Source: Arenibacter arenosicollis (GTDB lineage: Bacteria > Bacteroidota > Bacteroidia > Flavobacteriales > Flavobacteriaceae). From it: DNA of 64,000 nucleotides. Every line of letters starts with the position of its first letter. Positions within the stretch are counted from its first letter, which is position 1. Shown here piece by piece: positions 26,224-34,863 of this stretch. The position numbers and the translations under genes were made by a program. Below the pieces are notes generated by a model. It worked only from the letters and a program-made list of their open reading frames with translations, did not search any database and was not told where the DNA came from. Location of the stretch: positions 124,001 through 188,000 of the forward strand of contig NZ_JACLHY010000001.1 in assembly GCF_014397245.1 (NCBI RefSeq). Direction: 5' to 3'.

Positions 26224-28395
26224 CTAAAAACTAATTGTTGCCCCTAGGAGGAAATTAATACCGGATTGTGGATAGTATCCGGCTCCTTCAATGGTAGTAA
26301 TGGTTCCTGGCACGGAATAATCGTCATCAAAAGTATAGAAGTACCCATTGGACTCATAAAGGGAATCGAAAATATTATTAACCAATCCAGAAAGCACAAT
26401 ACTTTTAATAAAACTATTGGTATTTATTTCATATTGCACGTTGAAATCGGTTTGGGAATACGAATTCAATTTAGATCCTTCGGAATCTATATTACCCATG
26501 TATTGCTCTCCAACAAACTTGGTCAATAGACTAAATTGTAAATTTTCTTTAGGCTGATAAGTCAAAACATTTCCCACAATAATATCTGGCGAAAAGGAAA
26601 TATGGGTATCTCCTAGCTCTTCGAGTTCACCATCGCGCTGGAACACAAAATCCTTATTCCTATTATTGCTCAATGCAATATTGGGGCGAATTTTAAATTG
26701 ATTTCCCAAAGCTATGGTGGCATCCACTTCAAGACCCAAACGGTAACTATCCCCTACATTGGCGCGTAAAGGGGCTCCCACATCATTTAGTTCACCAGTT
26801 AGAACCAACTGATCTTTATATCTCATATAATACACGTTGGTGTTCAACTGTACATCTGGAGAAAAATACCTCCACCCCAACTCATAGTCGTTCAACTTTT
26901 CAGGCTTGGGGCTTCCACTTTCGTAATCGTTTCTGTTGGGTTCGCGATTGGCCCTGGCATATGAGAGATATAAATTATTGTTCATATTTAAATCGTAGGT
27001 AACCCCAACCTTTGGATTAAAAAAATTAAAGGTGTCATCTACCAATCCAGTATCTTCCCCGTTCGCCTTATAACCTATGGTCCTGTATTGTAAGTCACCA
27101 TAGGCGCTCCATTGGTCACTGAACTTGTAGTTTGCCTTGGCAAAAAGATTCAAGTCAGTTTTTGTGGAACTATTGTCATAATATCTATCTTCATAATCCC
27201 TATTGTTGGAAAAACGGGCCCATATAATTTCACCAAAATGGCTTCCTTCATATTTGTTCCAACCTCCGCCAAGAATTATATTTAAATTTTCCTGGTCATA
27301 GTTTAGCGAGAATGTGGTCCCATAGAAATCATTCACCAACCAACGTCTCCTTATGAGGTCTGTCTTATCTACTTCTTCGCCATCAACCATTATAGGGTCA
27401 ATTCCATAGGTGCTAAAGTCATCGTCTTCCTTAAACTGTTCAAAGAACCCTCTTCCTTTGGTATAATGAAGTGCCAAATTTGAATTCCAATTATCGGCAA
27501 TTTGTTCGTTCCAATGTAATTGAAAATGATTTTGCTTATAATTATCCACTTCATTATCGTAGAATTGGGTATTTCCATTTTCATCGGTATAGATTCCTGC
27601 AGAATTAAAGGTTCTGTCAGATTCCAGTGTTGCGGCATCTATTCCGTTCCATGCTTGGTAAGTAATCTCATGGCCGCCGAACAACAACGCTTTCACCAAG
27701 GTATTGTCATCAACATATGACCCTTGCAAGAAATAGGAATTCAAGGCGGAAGAAGCCCTGTCAATATAACCATCCGAAGTTATTCTGGATAAACGTCCCG
27801 CTATTTCTACATAATCGTTGAGCAAGCCGGTACTAAATTTTAAATTATTCCTAAGGGTACCAAAACTGCCAAAAGAAGACGAGATCTGCCCAAAGGTCTC
27901 ATTGGCAACAGCATCTGTCAACACATTTAAACTAGCACCAAAGGCTCCTGACCCATTTGTTGATGTTCCCACTCCACGTTGTAGCTGCAAGCTTTCTGTA
28001 GAAGAGGCAAAATCTGGCATGTTTACCCAAAAGGAACCATGCGATTCCGCATCGTTATAGGGAATGCCATTAATGGTTACGTTTACTCTAGTACCATCGC
28101 TACCACGAACGCGAATACCTGTGTAGCCAACGCCCGTACCGGCATCGGAAGTGGTTACCACGGCAGGTAAAAAGTTTAATAGAATAGGAATATCCTGTCC
28201 TAAATTTCTAGGTTTGATCTGTTCCTTGGTCAAGTTTGAGAACGTTACCGGAGATTGCTTGGTTACCCTAATGGCGGATACCAATACTTCATCTAAGGCA
28301 ATTTCTTTTCCTTCCAAAGAATCTTTGGGTTTCTCTTGGCCAAAGGCCCCGAGTGCAGTCGCAAATACAGCGATCGTTGTGAACATAGTTTTCAT
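26224..28395 (-). CDS. TonB-dependent receptor, predicted thiamine type
   Basis: A 723-residue outer-membrane receptor with a signal peptide (cleavage near residue 19), a plug domain (about 45-160; GIRVRGSDGTRVNVTINGIPYNDAESH and PSF-like region SLQLQRGVGTSTNGSGAFGASLNV) and a beta-barrel ending in aromatic Phe (LLGATISF). It has no N-terminal carboxypeptidase-like domain, unlike SusC proteins. A TPP riboswitch lies in its leader, 123 bases upstream. In Bacteroidota, receptors with such a riboswitch are predicted thiamine importers, and I adopt that reading here. Confidence 0.92.
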   Translation of the reverse strand: MKTMFTTIAVFATALGAFGQEKPKDSLEGKEIALDEVLVSAIRVTKQSPVTFSNLTKEQIKPRNLGQDIPILLNFLPAVVTTSDAGTGVGYTGIRVRGSDGTRVNVTINGIPYNDAESHGSFWVNMPDFASSTESLQLQRGVGTSTNGSGAFGASLNVLTDAVANETFGQISSSFGSFGTLRNNLKFSTGLLNDYVEIAGRLSRITSDGYIDRASSALNSYFLQGSYVDDNTLVKALLFGGHEITYQAWNGIDAATLESDRTFNSAGIYTDENGNTQFYDNEVDNYKQNHFQLHWNEQIADNWNSNLALHYTKGRGFFEQFKEDDDFSTYGIDPIMVDGEEVDKTDLIRRRWLVNDFYGTTFSLNYDQENLNIILGGGWNKYEGSHFGEIIWARFSNNRDYEDRYYDNSSTKTDLNLFAKANYKFSDQWSAYGDLQYRTIGYKANGEDTGLVDDTFNFFNPKVGVTYDLNMNNNLYLSYARANREPNRNDYESGSPKPEKLNDYELGWRYFSPDVQLNTNVYYMRYKDQLVLTGELNDVGAPLRANVGDSYRLGLEVDATIALGNQFKIRPNIALSNNRNKDFVFQRDGELEELGDTHISFSPDIIVGNVLTYQPKENLQFSLLTKFVGEQYMGNIDSEGSKLNSYSQTDFNVQYEINTNSFIKSIVLSGLVNNIFDSLYESNGYFYTFDDDYSVPGTITTIEGAGYYPQSGINFLLGATISF

Positions 28396-28517
28396 CCGTA
28401 ATACATTTGTTACGAATAAAAGGGGCTATTATTCTTGTTAAAAATTGATTTTTGTTTTTTCCCGATTACATAATTGCATCGAAAATAAAACCTTGGAAAT
28501 TCCAAAACGCGATTTCG

Positions 28518-28594
28518 CATCCCTTGGCAGCATTACCTGCCCAGGTTCCTTGGGTATAATCTCAGCCTGACCTAACAAGCACCCCTTTGAGACG
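28518..28594 (-). promoter_or_regulatory. TPP riboswitch (THI element)
   Basis: Read on the minus strand, the segment holds the THI-box landmarks in order: GGGGTGCTT, then TCAGGCTGAGATTATACCC (the pyrimidine-sensing CUGAGA), then GGAACCTG, and CAGGTAATGCTGCC. A closing P1 stem CGTCTC / GGGATG pairs across the ends (with G-U). This is a TPP-binding aptamer. The expression platform between 28396 and 28517 holds a short GCGAAATCGC hairpin and a TTGGAA/TTCCAA stem followed by a T-rich stretch, so premature termination is possible but not certain. Confidence 0.93.
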
Positions 28595-28722
28595 GGCGCA
28601 AATTTACATACGACCAATCTAATTTCATAATAAAAAGAGATAAATAATTAACTTTAATTTATAGGCCAATAGTACCTGAAATACGTAATTTAGAATAGCA
28701 CCTGCAAATACTGGGTATATTA

Positions 28723-31194
28723 ATGAACAAGACCAAAAACAAATTCACCTTTAAAATAATATTCAGCTACTTAATGCTGGGGGTACTGACCCTAGTCGTG
28801 GCCTATTTTATTTTTTCCGAAATAAAGGTATTGGTGTCTACCGATACGGCTTCTGAAAACGACATTAAATTGCTCAAAACAGGTTCCTTACTTACAGAGT
28901 TGTATGAGGCAGAAAGCCTTTCCAAATTGGCCCTGCAAAAAAAGACTCCAAAAAGTTTTACGACCTATGCCCAAAAAATTGATTCCATTTTCGTTACCAT
29001 TGATTCCCTTAAGTTGTTAACAGACAATGACTATCACAAAAAAATGTTGGATAGTGTACAAGGGCTTCTTAAAAAAAAGGTGTTCAACAGCAACGAGCTC
29101 CTCCGATTAAAAAGAAAAAACGAATCCAACAGCTCTATTGACAATGCATTGAAAGAGTTTAGTAAAATAGAGGAATCACTCGGCAAAATAACTCCGGAAA
29201 GCCTTAATCCCAATTATGCCACCCTACCGGCCGATACCCAGAATACAATAAAAAAATGGGCGGAATATTTAAGTGAAAATGTTCCCAAGGACACCAGTGC
29301 CATTCCAGTTTCGCAAAGGGTAGATTCGGTGTTAACGGTATCCAGATCCCTTTTGGCCGAGGCCAAACAAAGTAACACAAAAACCCTGCGTTCAGTAGCG
29401 CAGAAAGAACTACAATTAAGCAGGGCCGATTTGGAAATTTCACAGCAGTTGCGCAGTATTATTTCGGCCTTCGAACAGGAGATTATAGCAAAATCGTACA
29501 ATGACAACCTAAAAAAACAAACAGCGCTAAAGAGGAGTATTCGACTTGCCGGTTTTGCCAGTTTATTGGGCTTTGCCATTGTGGGGTTATTTACTTTTCT
29601 GATTACAAAAGATTATTGGAAGGTTCAATTGTACAGACAACAGCTGGAAAAGGAAAAAAAGTTTTCCGAATCGCTATTAAAGAGTCGGGAACAATTGATC
29701 TCCACGGTAAGCCATGACCTGCGCACCCCTCTTAATACGATTACCGGTTATTCCGAACTTATGGAAAATACTGGACTTACGGGTAAGCAGGTTTCCTATT
29801 TAAAAAATGTAAAATCCGCATCCAAATACGTGGATAGCCTGGTCAACGATCTATTGGATTTTTCCAAACTCGAAGCCGGGAAAATAAAAGTGGACAAGAC
29901 AGCTTTTATTCTCTCTGACCTAATTAAGGAAACCGCAGAAAACCTTAAGGAAATAAATTCAAAGAAACCAATAGAACTAATTATAAAAATTGATGACCAA
30001 TTGGAAAATCCTGTTTTAGGAGATCCCTTTAGAATAAGACAAATATTGACCAACCTTATTGGGAATGCCTATAAATTTACAAAAGAAGGCTTTATAGAAG
30101 TGGAAGCCGCGGTCGTCAATGAGGTCAATGGAAACTACCATACGGCAATCAAGGTCACAGATTCAGGTATTGGTATTAAAAAAGAAAAGCAGGAGCACAT
30201 ATTTACGGAGTTCACCCAAGCAGAGGACCATACCGATAAAAAATATGGCGGTTATGGGTTAGGGCTTACCATTTCCAAGAAACTCACAGAACTTTTAGGA
30301 GGAAAGATTAGTCTCAAGAGTGAAGAAAATAAAGGAAGCTCATTCACGATAGAAATTCCTTTCGAAATTTCAAAAAAACCTTTGAAGTCTCCCAAAAAAA
30401 TTGAAATTCGTCCAAAACTGGAACTAACACTCCTTATCATAGATGACGACCAGGCAATGCTAAAATTATTGAAGGAAGTCTGTCAATATTTGGATCTAAC
30501 GGCCCATACTTACAATAATTTTAATGATATTTTAAAAAACGGGGAGCTTCACTATGACATGGTTTTGACCGATATCCAAATGCCGGATATTACAGGTTTT
30601 GAAGTATTGAGTCAATTACAAAACGGCAAGTATTCTCATTATAGTGGCCAACCTATAGTGGCCATGACCGGTAGAAAGGACTTAAAAAAGGAGTATTATT
30701 TTGAAGCAGGTTTTTCGGATATACTTCAGAAGCCTTTTACCAAAGACATGTTCCTGCAGGTATTGTCCAACCTGTTCCCCCATGCAGTTAGCGAAAAACC
30801 CGAAAGTAAAATCAGAGCAAATATCTCCTCTGGGTCCAACTTATTCAATTTGGGAGTCATCTCCTCCTTTTTAGGCGATGATGAGGAAGGTATAGCCGAA
30901 GTTTTACGGACCTTTCTATCCGATACCACCACAAACATGCAAAAATTGAAAGTGGCTGTAGATAATTTGGACATTAAGAAAATCAACCTAGTATCGCATA
31001 GGATGCTACCTATGTTCAGACAATTAAATAGTACTGAGATAGTACCAATTTTAGAAGAATTGGAAATCTTGGAAGTTGGCCAAATGGAACCTAAGATTTT
31101 AAAGCAGACCTATAGGAACCTCCACAATAAATCTACCGTTTTAATCTTGGCCATTAAATCGTATTTGGCTACAAGTCCAAATTATAGTGATTGA
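28723..31194 (+). CDS. Hybrid sensor histidine kinase with REC and Hpt domains
   Basis: An 823-residue phosphorelay protein. There are membrane segments at about 11-31 and 275-296, enclosing a 240-residue, mostly helical periplasmic sensor. HisKA carries His331 in VSHDLRTPLN; the ATPase has NLIGNAYKF, DSGIGI and GGYGLGL boxes. A receiver domain follows with DDD acidic pocket near 575 and phospho-Asp617 (LTDIQMPD). The C-terminus is an Hpt domain with His759 in LVSHRMLPMFRQL. So one chain holds a full H-D-H relay that can pass phosphate to the NtrC-type regulator encoded convergently; the two genes overlap by 26 bases at their 3' ends. Confidence 0.93.
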   Translation: MNKTKNKFTFKIIFSYLMLGVLTLVVAYFIFSEIKVLVSTDTASENDIKLLKTGSLLTELYEAESLSKLALQKKTPKSFTTYAQKIDSIFVTIDSLKLLTDNDYHKKMLDSVQGLLKKKVFNSNELLRLKRKNESNSSIDNALKEFSKIEESLGKITPESLNPNYATLPADTQNTIKKWAEYLSENVPKDTSAIPVSQRVDSVLTVSRSLLAEAKQSNTKTLRSVAQKELQLSRADLEISQQLRSIISAFEQEIIAKSYNDNLKKQTALKRSIRLAGFASLLGFAIVGLFTFLITKDYWKVQLYRQQLEKEKKFSESLLKSREQLISTVSHDLRTPLNTITGYSELMENTGLTGKQVSYLKNVKSASKYVDSLVNDLLDFSKLEAGKIKVDKTAFILSDLIKETAENLKEINSKKPIELIIKIDDQLENPVLGDPFRIRQILTNLIGNAYKFTKEGFIEVEAAVVNEVNGNYHTAIKVTDSGIGIKKEKQEHIFTEFTQAEDHTDKKYGGYGLGLTISKKLTELLGGKISLKSEENKGSSFTIEIPFEISKKPLKSPKKIEIRPKLELTLLIIDDDQAMLKLLKEVCQYLDLTAHTYNNFNDILKNGELHYDMVLTDIQMPDITGFEVLSQLQNGKYSHYSGQPIVAMTGRKDLKKEYYFEAGFSDILQKPFTKDMFLQVLSNLFPHAVSEKPESKIRANISSGSNLFNLGVISSFLGDDEEGIAEVLRTFLSDTTTNMQKLKVAVDNLDIKKINLVSHRMLPMFRQLNSTEIVPILEELEILEVGQMEPKILKQTYRNLHNKSTVLILAIKSYLATSPNYSD

Positions 31195-32527
31195 TTTTAT
31201 TATAAAGGGTTTTCCTAGTAATCTGAAGCAATTTGGCAGCTTTGGATTTATTAAAATTAGATTGTTTTAAGGCTCTGACTATTTGTTCCTTCTCATAATC
31301 GGCCTTGGAAAAGTTGTCGTTTTTTACACTGCTCACCTTGCTTTTGTGAACCTCCTTAGGCAGGGCCTCCTTCTCCACATAATCACCATTGGTCAACAAA
31401 ACCGCTCTTTTTATTACGTTCTGTAATTCACGTAGATTTCCGGGCCAATGGTATTGCTTAAATATTTCCTCAACCTCTTCTGAAAAACCTTCGACTTTCT
31501 TACCTAAAGATCGATTGGCCTTCCTTAAAAAGAAATCGGCAAATAGAGGCAGATCTTCAAAACGTTCCTCAAGGGACGGAATTTCCACCGAAAATTCGTT
31601 TATCCTATGAAATAAATCTTCCCTAAAGTTTCCTTTTTCAACGGCCTCTGTAAGGTCTTCGTTGGTTGCAGTAACAATGCGGACATCTACATCTATTTCC
31701 TTGGTACTGCCTACTCTTTTAATCTTTCTTTCCTGTAGCGCCCTTAATAACTGTATTTGGTTTTCATAGGAAAGGTTCCCTATTTCGTCCAAAAACAGCG
31801 TACCCCCATTTGCAGCCTCAAAATGGCCTATTTTATCCTCCACTGCTCCTGTAAAACTACCTTTGATATGTCCAAAAAATTCACTCGTTGCAATTTCTTT
31901 GGGAATAGCTCCACAATCTACGGCCACAAAACTGTGGTCCTTTCGCTTGCTATTATCGTGTATGGCCCGTGCGGTGACTTCCTTTCCTGTACCACTTTCA
32001 CCGGTAATTAATACAGACATGTCTGTTGGGGCTACCAGCTTAATATACTCGGTTAATTTTTTAGAGGCATCGCTTATTCCTGCTACCACTTTGTTTTCAG
32101 GAGATTCAACTTCAGTACTTTCTACCTTACTGTTTTCCTTTGAAGGATTAATGGTTTGTTCCTTTACTTCTTGACTTAATGCGCTCTTAATTTGCATTAA
32201 AATCTCCTCTGGTGTAAAAGGTTTGGAAATATAATCATAGGCACCTTTTTTCATGGCCTCCACTGCAGAACCAACCTCAGCATATCCGGTCATCACAATT
32301 ACCTGTGTTTTGGGATTTACCTCCTTAATATCCGACAATAGTTGTAGCCCGTCGTAATTGGGAAGACGCATATCCGTCAATACCAGGTTATAAGTGGTTT
32401 CCTTAATTTTGATCTTGGCATCCTGGGCCGTAAAACTAACATCTACATCATAGTCATTTCTGATCAAAAACTTCTGAAGCATTTGACAAAAAGCGGCGTC
32501 ATCTTCAATGATAAGCAGTTTGGGCAT
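31169..32527 (-). CDS. NtrC-family sigma-54-dependent response regulator
   Basis: A 452-residue activator. Receiver domain at 1-120 with phospho-Asp52 (VLTDMRLP); AAA+ domain with Walker A GESGTGKE at 176-183, the sigma-54-binding loop GSFTGA at 223-228 (a common variant of GAFTGA) and Walker B GGTLFLDEIG. A Fis-type helix-turn-helix ends the protein (FNKSKAAKLLQITRKTLYNKI). It activates sigma-54 promoters after phosphorylation, very probably by the neighbouring hybrid kinase. The four PepSY-like genes just beyond it on the same strand have -24/-12-like promoters and are its likely targets. Confidence 0.93.
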   Translation of the reverse strand: MPKLLIIEDDAAFCQMLQKFLIRNDYDVDVSFTAQDAKIKIKETTYNLVLTDMRLPNYDGLQLLSDIKEVNPKTQVIVMTGYAEVGSAVEAMKKGAYDYISKPFTPEEILMQIKSALSQEVKEQTINPSKENSKVESTEVESPENKVVAGISDASKKLTEYIKLVAPTDMSVLITGESGTGKEVTARAIHDNSKRKDHSFVAVDCGAIPKEIATSEFFGHIKGSFTGAVEDKIGHFEAANGGTLFLDEIGNLSYENQIQLLRALQERKIKRVGSTKEIDVDVRIVTATNEDLTEAVEKGNFREDLFHRINEFSVEIPSLEERFEDLPLFADFFLRKANRSLGKKVEGFSEEVEEIFKQYHWPGNLRELQNVIKRAVLLTNGDYVEKEALPKEVHKSKVSSVKNDNFSKADYEKEQIVRALKQSNFNKSKAAKLLQITRKTLYNKINHYNLDL

Positions 32528-32600
32528 ACAATTATATTACTATTTACAATGAATAGTAAAAATACCATAAGAAAGTTATTCACGCCCATAAATTATCATA

Positions 32601-32637
32601 AAAAAAGAAGGGGATTGCTCAATGCAATCCCCTTCTT
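32601..32637 (-). terminator. Terminator of PepSY-like gene 1
   Basis: A perfect 14-base stem AAGAAGGGGATTGC / GCAATCCCCTTCTT with loop TCAAT (32605-32637) ends in a T-run on the minus strand, 41 bases after the stop at 32678. It stands between this gene and the NtrC-type regulator gene, insulating the two. Confidence 0.9.
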
Positions 32638-32677
32638 ACCAAACCAACTTGATACAAAACAAATAATTCAAGTTATA

Positions 32678-32989
32678 TTATAGTTCTATCCAATTACCAT
32701 CTTTGTCGGCATACAAAGTTCCGGTTGTACCATCTTCCAATGTTACTTCCAACTTATATTGCTCCTGCTTATTTACATAAGCCTTACTGATGGTCCCTGA
32801 AGGATAGTCAGTAGCAACGGCTGTTGCAACCGCTTCAGGTAAATTACTAGTTTCTATTTCAGAGAAGTCATCCTGAGTTACGGCAACTTGAGTTGCCTCT
32901 CCAGCTTTCTCTTCGCCATCTTGGGCAAATGCTGTTAGACTGCCTAGTGATAATACTGCTACAAAAAATATCTTTTTCATGATTTTCAT
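32678..32989 (-). CDS. PepSY-like secreted small protein 1
   Basis: A 103-residue protein with a signal peptide (cleavage near residue 22, TAFAQ). The mature part is one PepSY-like domain: an acidic N-terminal part, then NLPEAVATAVATDYPSG and the strand pattern ISKAYVNKQEQYKLEVTLEDGTTGTLYADKDGNWIEL. Such domains bind or sense in the envelope; in related genes they inhibit proteases. It may start at the internal Met4. It differs from copy 2 by a single residue (Ala/Ser in AVATDY). A -24/-12-like promoter and upstream dyad precede it. Confidence 0.88.
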   Translation of the reverse strand: MKIMKKIFFVAVLSLGSLTAFAQDGEEKAGEATQVAVTQDDFSEIETSNLPEAVATAVATDYPSGTISKAYVNKQEQYKLEVTLEDGTTGTLYADKDGNWIEL

Positions 32990-33016
32990 TTTAATAGTTA
33001 AACTTGCTTTATCTAT

Positions 33017-33032
33017 TGAAAATATGATACCA
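33017..33032 (-). promoter_or_regulatory. Sigma-54-like -24/-12 promoter of PepSY gene 1
   Basis: On the minus strand TGGTATCATATTTTCA follows the pattern TGGYAY-N5-TTGCW with one mismatch at -12 (TTTCA for TTGCA). The same layout stands before copies 2 and 3. It lies 28 bases from the ATG, close to the geometry expected for the -12 element. Confidence 0.5.
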
Positions 33033-33109
33033 GAAATAATCTTTGACTCAATTTAAACACAACACACTGTGAATGTATTAGTTACAAAATATGCGGTGAT
33101 TTGTGAATT

Positions 33110-33156
33110 GTGTATTTTTGGGTAACCCCCAGCTTTAATGAGTAAAAAATAAACAC
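33110..33156. promoter_or_regulatory. Upstream dyad (candidate activator site) of gene 1
   Basis: GTGTATTTTTGGGTAA on one side and GAGTAAAAAATAAACAC on the other form an imperfect dyad about 80 bases upstream of the -24/-12 box. The same segment in copy 2 is at 33902-33948. The position is right for an NtrC-type enhancer site; binding has not been shown. Confidence 0.35.
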
Positions 33157-33392
33157 TCTTTTTAAGTTGCCGTACCCTTGACCCTACAAATTTAATACAC
33201 GCTATATAAAATTTTATAGAACATCTTTATATTAAGAGTTCTCATGATACATGATTTTATTACTTATATCATCATAATGTTATTAAAAAAAGCACTATTT
33301 AATCCTCAAGAAGCCCAGAAATCTAAATAACAAAAGTTTACTTTTTATTTAATCCTATGTTATATTCAAAAGAATGACATCGATCCTTAGTG

Positions 33393-33429
33393 TAAAAAAA
33401 AGGGGATTGCATTGAGCAATCCCCTTTTT
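33393..33429 (-). terminator. Terminator of PepSY-like gene 2
   Basis: A perfect 14-base stem AAAAAGGGGATTGC / GCAATCCCCTTTTT with loop ATTGA. The loop is the exact reverse complement of the loop in the gene 1 terminator. A T-run follows on the minus strand. Confidence 0.9.
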
Positions 33430-33469
33430 ACCAAACCAACTTGATACAAAACAAATAATTCAAGTTATA

Positions 33470-33781
33470 TTATAGTTCTATCCAATTACCATCTTTGTCG
33501 GCATACAAAGTTCCGGTTGTACCATCTTCCAATGTTACTTCCAACTTATATTGCTCCTGCTTATTTACATAAGCCTTACTGATGGTCCCTGAAGGATAGT
33601 CAGTAGAAACGGCTGTTGCAACCGCTTCAGGTAAATTACTAGTTTCTATTTCAGAGAAGTCGTCCTGAGTTACGGCAACTTGAGTTGCTTCTCCAGCTTT
33701 CTCTTCGCCATCTTGGGCAAATGCTGTTAGACTTCCTAGTGATAATACTGCTACAAAAAATATCTTTTTCATGATTTTCAT
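33470..33781 (-). CDS. PepSY-like secreted small protein 2
   Basis: A 103-residue copy of the gene at 32678-32989, with signal peptide and one PepSY-like domain. Four nucleotide differences give one amino-acid change (Ser for Ala in AVSTDY); the other three are silent, suggesting selection to keep both proteins the same, or very recent birth. It has its own promoter, dyad and terminator, so it is an independent transcription unit. Confidence 0.88.
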   Translation of the reverse strand: MKIMKKIFFVAVLSLGSLTAFAQDGEEKAGEATQVAVTQDDFSEIETSNLPEAVATAVSTDYPSGTISKAYVNKQEQYKLEVTLEDGTTGTLYADKDGNWIEL

Positions 33782-33808
33782 TTTAATAGTTAAACTTGCT
33801 TTATCTAT

Positions 33809-33824
33809 TGAAAATATGATACCA
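33809..33824 (-). promoter_or_regulatory. Sigma-54-like -24/-12 promoter of PepSY gene 2
   Basis: Same sequence as the gene 1 promoter, TGGTATCATATTTTCA on the minus strand, 28 bases from the ATG. Confidence 0.5.
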
Positions 33825-33901
33825 GAAATAATCTTCGACTCAATTTAAACATAACACACTGTTATTGTGTTAATTACAAAATACACATTGATTTATGAAC
33901 T

Positions 33902-33948
33902 GTGTATTTTTGGGTATCCACTAGCTTTAGTGGGTAAAAAATAAACAC
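33902..33948. promoter_or_regulatory. Upstream dyad (candidate activator site) of gene 2
   Basis: GTGTATTTTTGGGTA and GGGTAAAAAATAAACAC enclose a perfect inner dyad CCACTA-gctt-TAGTGG (33918-33933). A second dyad AACACA-N7-TGTGTT lies at 33853-33871. Both are upstream of the -24/-12 box. Confidence 0.35.
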
Positions 33949-34082
33949 TTTTCGTGTGAATTTTCTTTCTAAATTACACTTGAAAGGTTATCCTATTGAT
34001 TGTATTCCAATTTTCCGAAGTATAGATTCATGTTATTCTGTTTTTATAAATAGAATATTGTACTGCTTTCTTAAATAACCAT

Positions 34083-34115
34083 AAAAAAAATGGGATCATT
34101 TAAAAACGATCCCAT
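34083..34115 (-). terminator. Terminator of PepSY-like gene 3
   Basis: Stem ATGGGATC / GATCCCAT (34090-34097, 34108-34115) with a run of eight T on the minus strand. Confidence 0.85.
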
Positions 34116-34157
34116 CTTGGTAGGCTATGCCTACAATAATAATATAAATGATACCTT

Positions 34158-34460
34158 CTATCTTTCAATCCAATCTCCATCCTTATCGGCATAGACAGTA
34201 CCCCTTTTTCCCTTATCCATAACTATCTCCAGTTTAAACTGTTGGGAATTGTTCACAAAAGCTTTATTAATTACCGCCGTAGGATAATAGGTGTCGATTG
34301 CCTTAGTTACTGCTACCGGCAATTCCGTAGTCCCTATTTCGGAGAATTTATCTTGGGCAACGCTTATTTCAGTACTGTCCCCCTTTACTATTTTATTCTC
34401 CTGCGCACAGGCGGTTAGACTTGTTAGTGATATTGCAATTCCAAAAAATAACTTTCTCAT
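34158..34460 (-). CDS. PepSY-like secreted small protein 3 (diverged)
   Basis: A 100-residue protein from ATG 34460 (MRKLFFGIAISLTSLTACAQ), a signal peptide that may also read as a lipobox (TAC at Cys18). The frame is open 23 codons upstream but without signal-like sequence. The PepSY-like body follows the same plan as copies 1 and 2: ELPVAVTKAIDTYYPTAVINKAFVNNSQQFKLEIVMDKG and the end VYADKDGDWIER. About half of the residues match copies 1 and 2, so it is an older paralog in the same array. Confidence 0.85.
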   Translation of the reverse strand: MRKLFFGIAISLTSLTACAQENKIVKGDSTEISVAQDKFSEIGTTELPVAVTKAIDTYYPTAVINKAFVNNSQQFKLEIVMDKGKRGTVYADKDGDWIER

Positions 34461-34493
34461 GATTCTAATTTTAACAATTATTACCATTACCAA

Positions 34494-34509
34494 TGGAAAA
34501 ACGATACCG
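34494..34509 (-). promoter_or_regulatory. Sigma-54-like -24/-12 promoter of PepSY gene 3
   Basis: On the minus strand CGGTATCGTTTTTCCA: GG and TTnCA elements are in the same register as genes 1 and 2 although the rest has diverged. A dyad GTGTTAAAATTACAC lies upstream at 34609-34623. Confidence 0.45.
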
Positions 34510-34792
34510 AAATCAATAATAACCCTCAAAAACCTGATTAACAGTAGATTGCGTCAGCATCAACGTTTATGTGAATATGGGTAATACTGGGTATTTTGGA
34601 CTTGGACCGTGTTAAAATTACACACCTTTTACAATAAGGGGAGATTATTACATCCACTAAAAAACTCTTGGATAATAGCCAATAGATTTATAATTGGTCT
34701 AATTAATGTGCTTGTTATGCGTGTTATATAAACCAGAAATGCATTATATATTCTTATAATTAAGGTACATAATAAGCAACAGCTAGAAAATT

Positions 34793-34823
34793 TAAAAAAA
34801 AAGGGCTGCCAAACAGCAGCCCT
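34793..34823 (-). terminator. Terminator of PepSY-like gene 4
   Basis: Stem AGGGCTGC / GCAGCCCT (34802-34809, 34816-34823) with a T-run on the minus strand, 41 bases after the stop at 34864. Confidence 0.88.
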
Positions 34824-34863
34824 ACTAATTCAAATAACTAAAATAACTCAATATTATAATGGA

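Larger units (their letters stand above)
32605..33158. repeat. Tandem duplication copy 1 (554 bp)
   Basis: The unit holds terminator, PepSY-like gene and upstream control region. The second copy is 792 bases away (33397-33950). The coding parts differ at only 4 of 312 positions, by eye, while the far-upstream regions differ more. This points to a recent duplication. Confidence 0.9.
33397..33950. repeat. Tandem duplication copy 2 (554 bp)
   Basis: Second copy of the unit at 32605-33158, same orientation, offset 792 bases. The copies are near identical from the terminator stem through the gene and about 60 bases of leader, then diverge gradually. Confidence 0.9.

Noticed and set aside
28707..28718. 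AATACTGGGTAT shared by the hybrid kinase leader and the region upstream of PepSY gene 3 (34583-34594), as a common operator
   Set aside because: A 12-base match between two places in 64 kb of AT-rich DNA is expected by chance; it is not palindromic and is at different distances from the starts.
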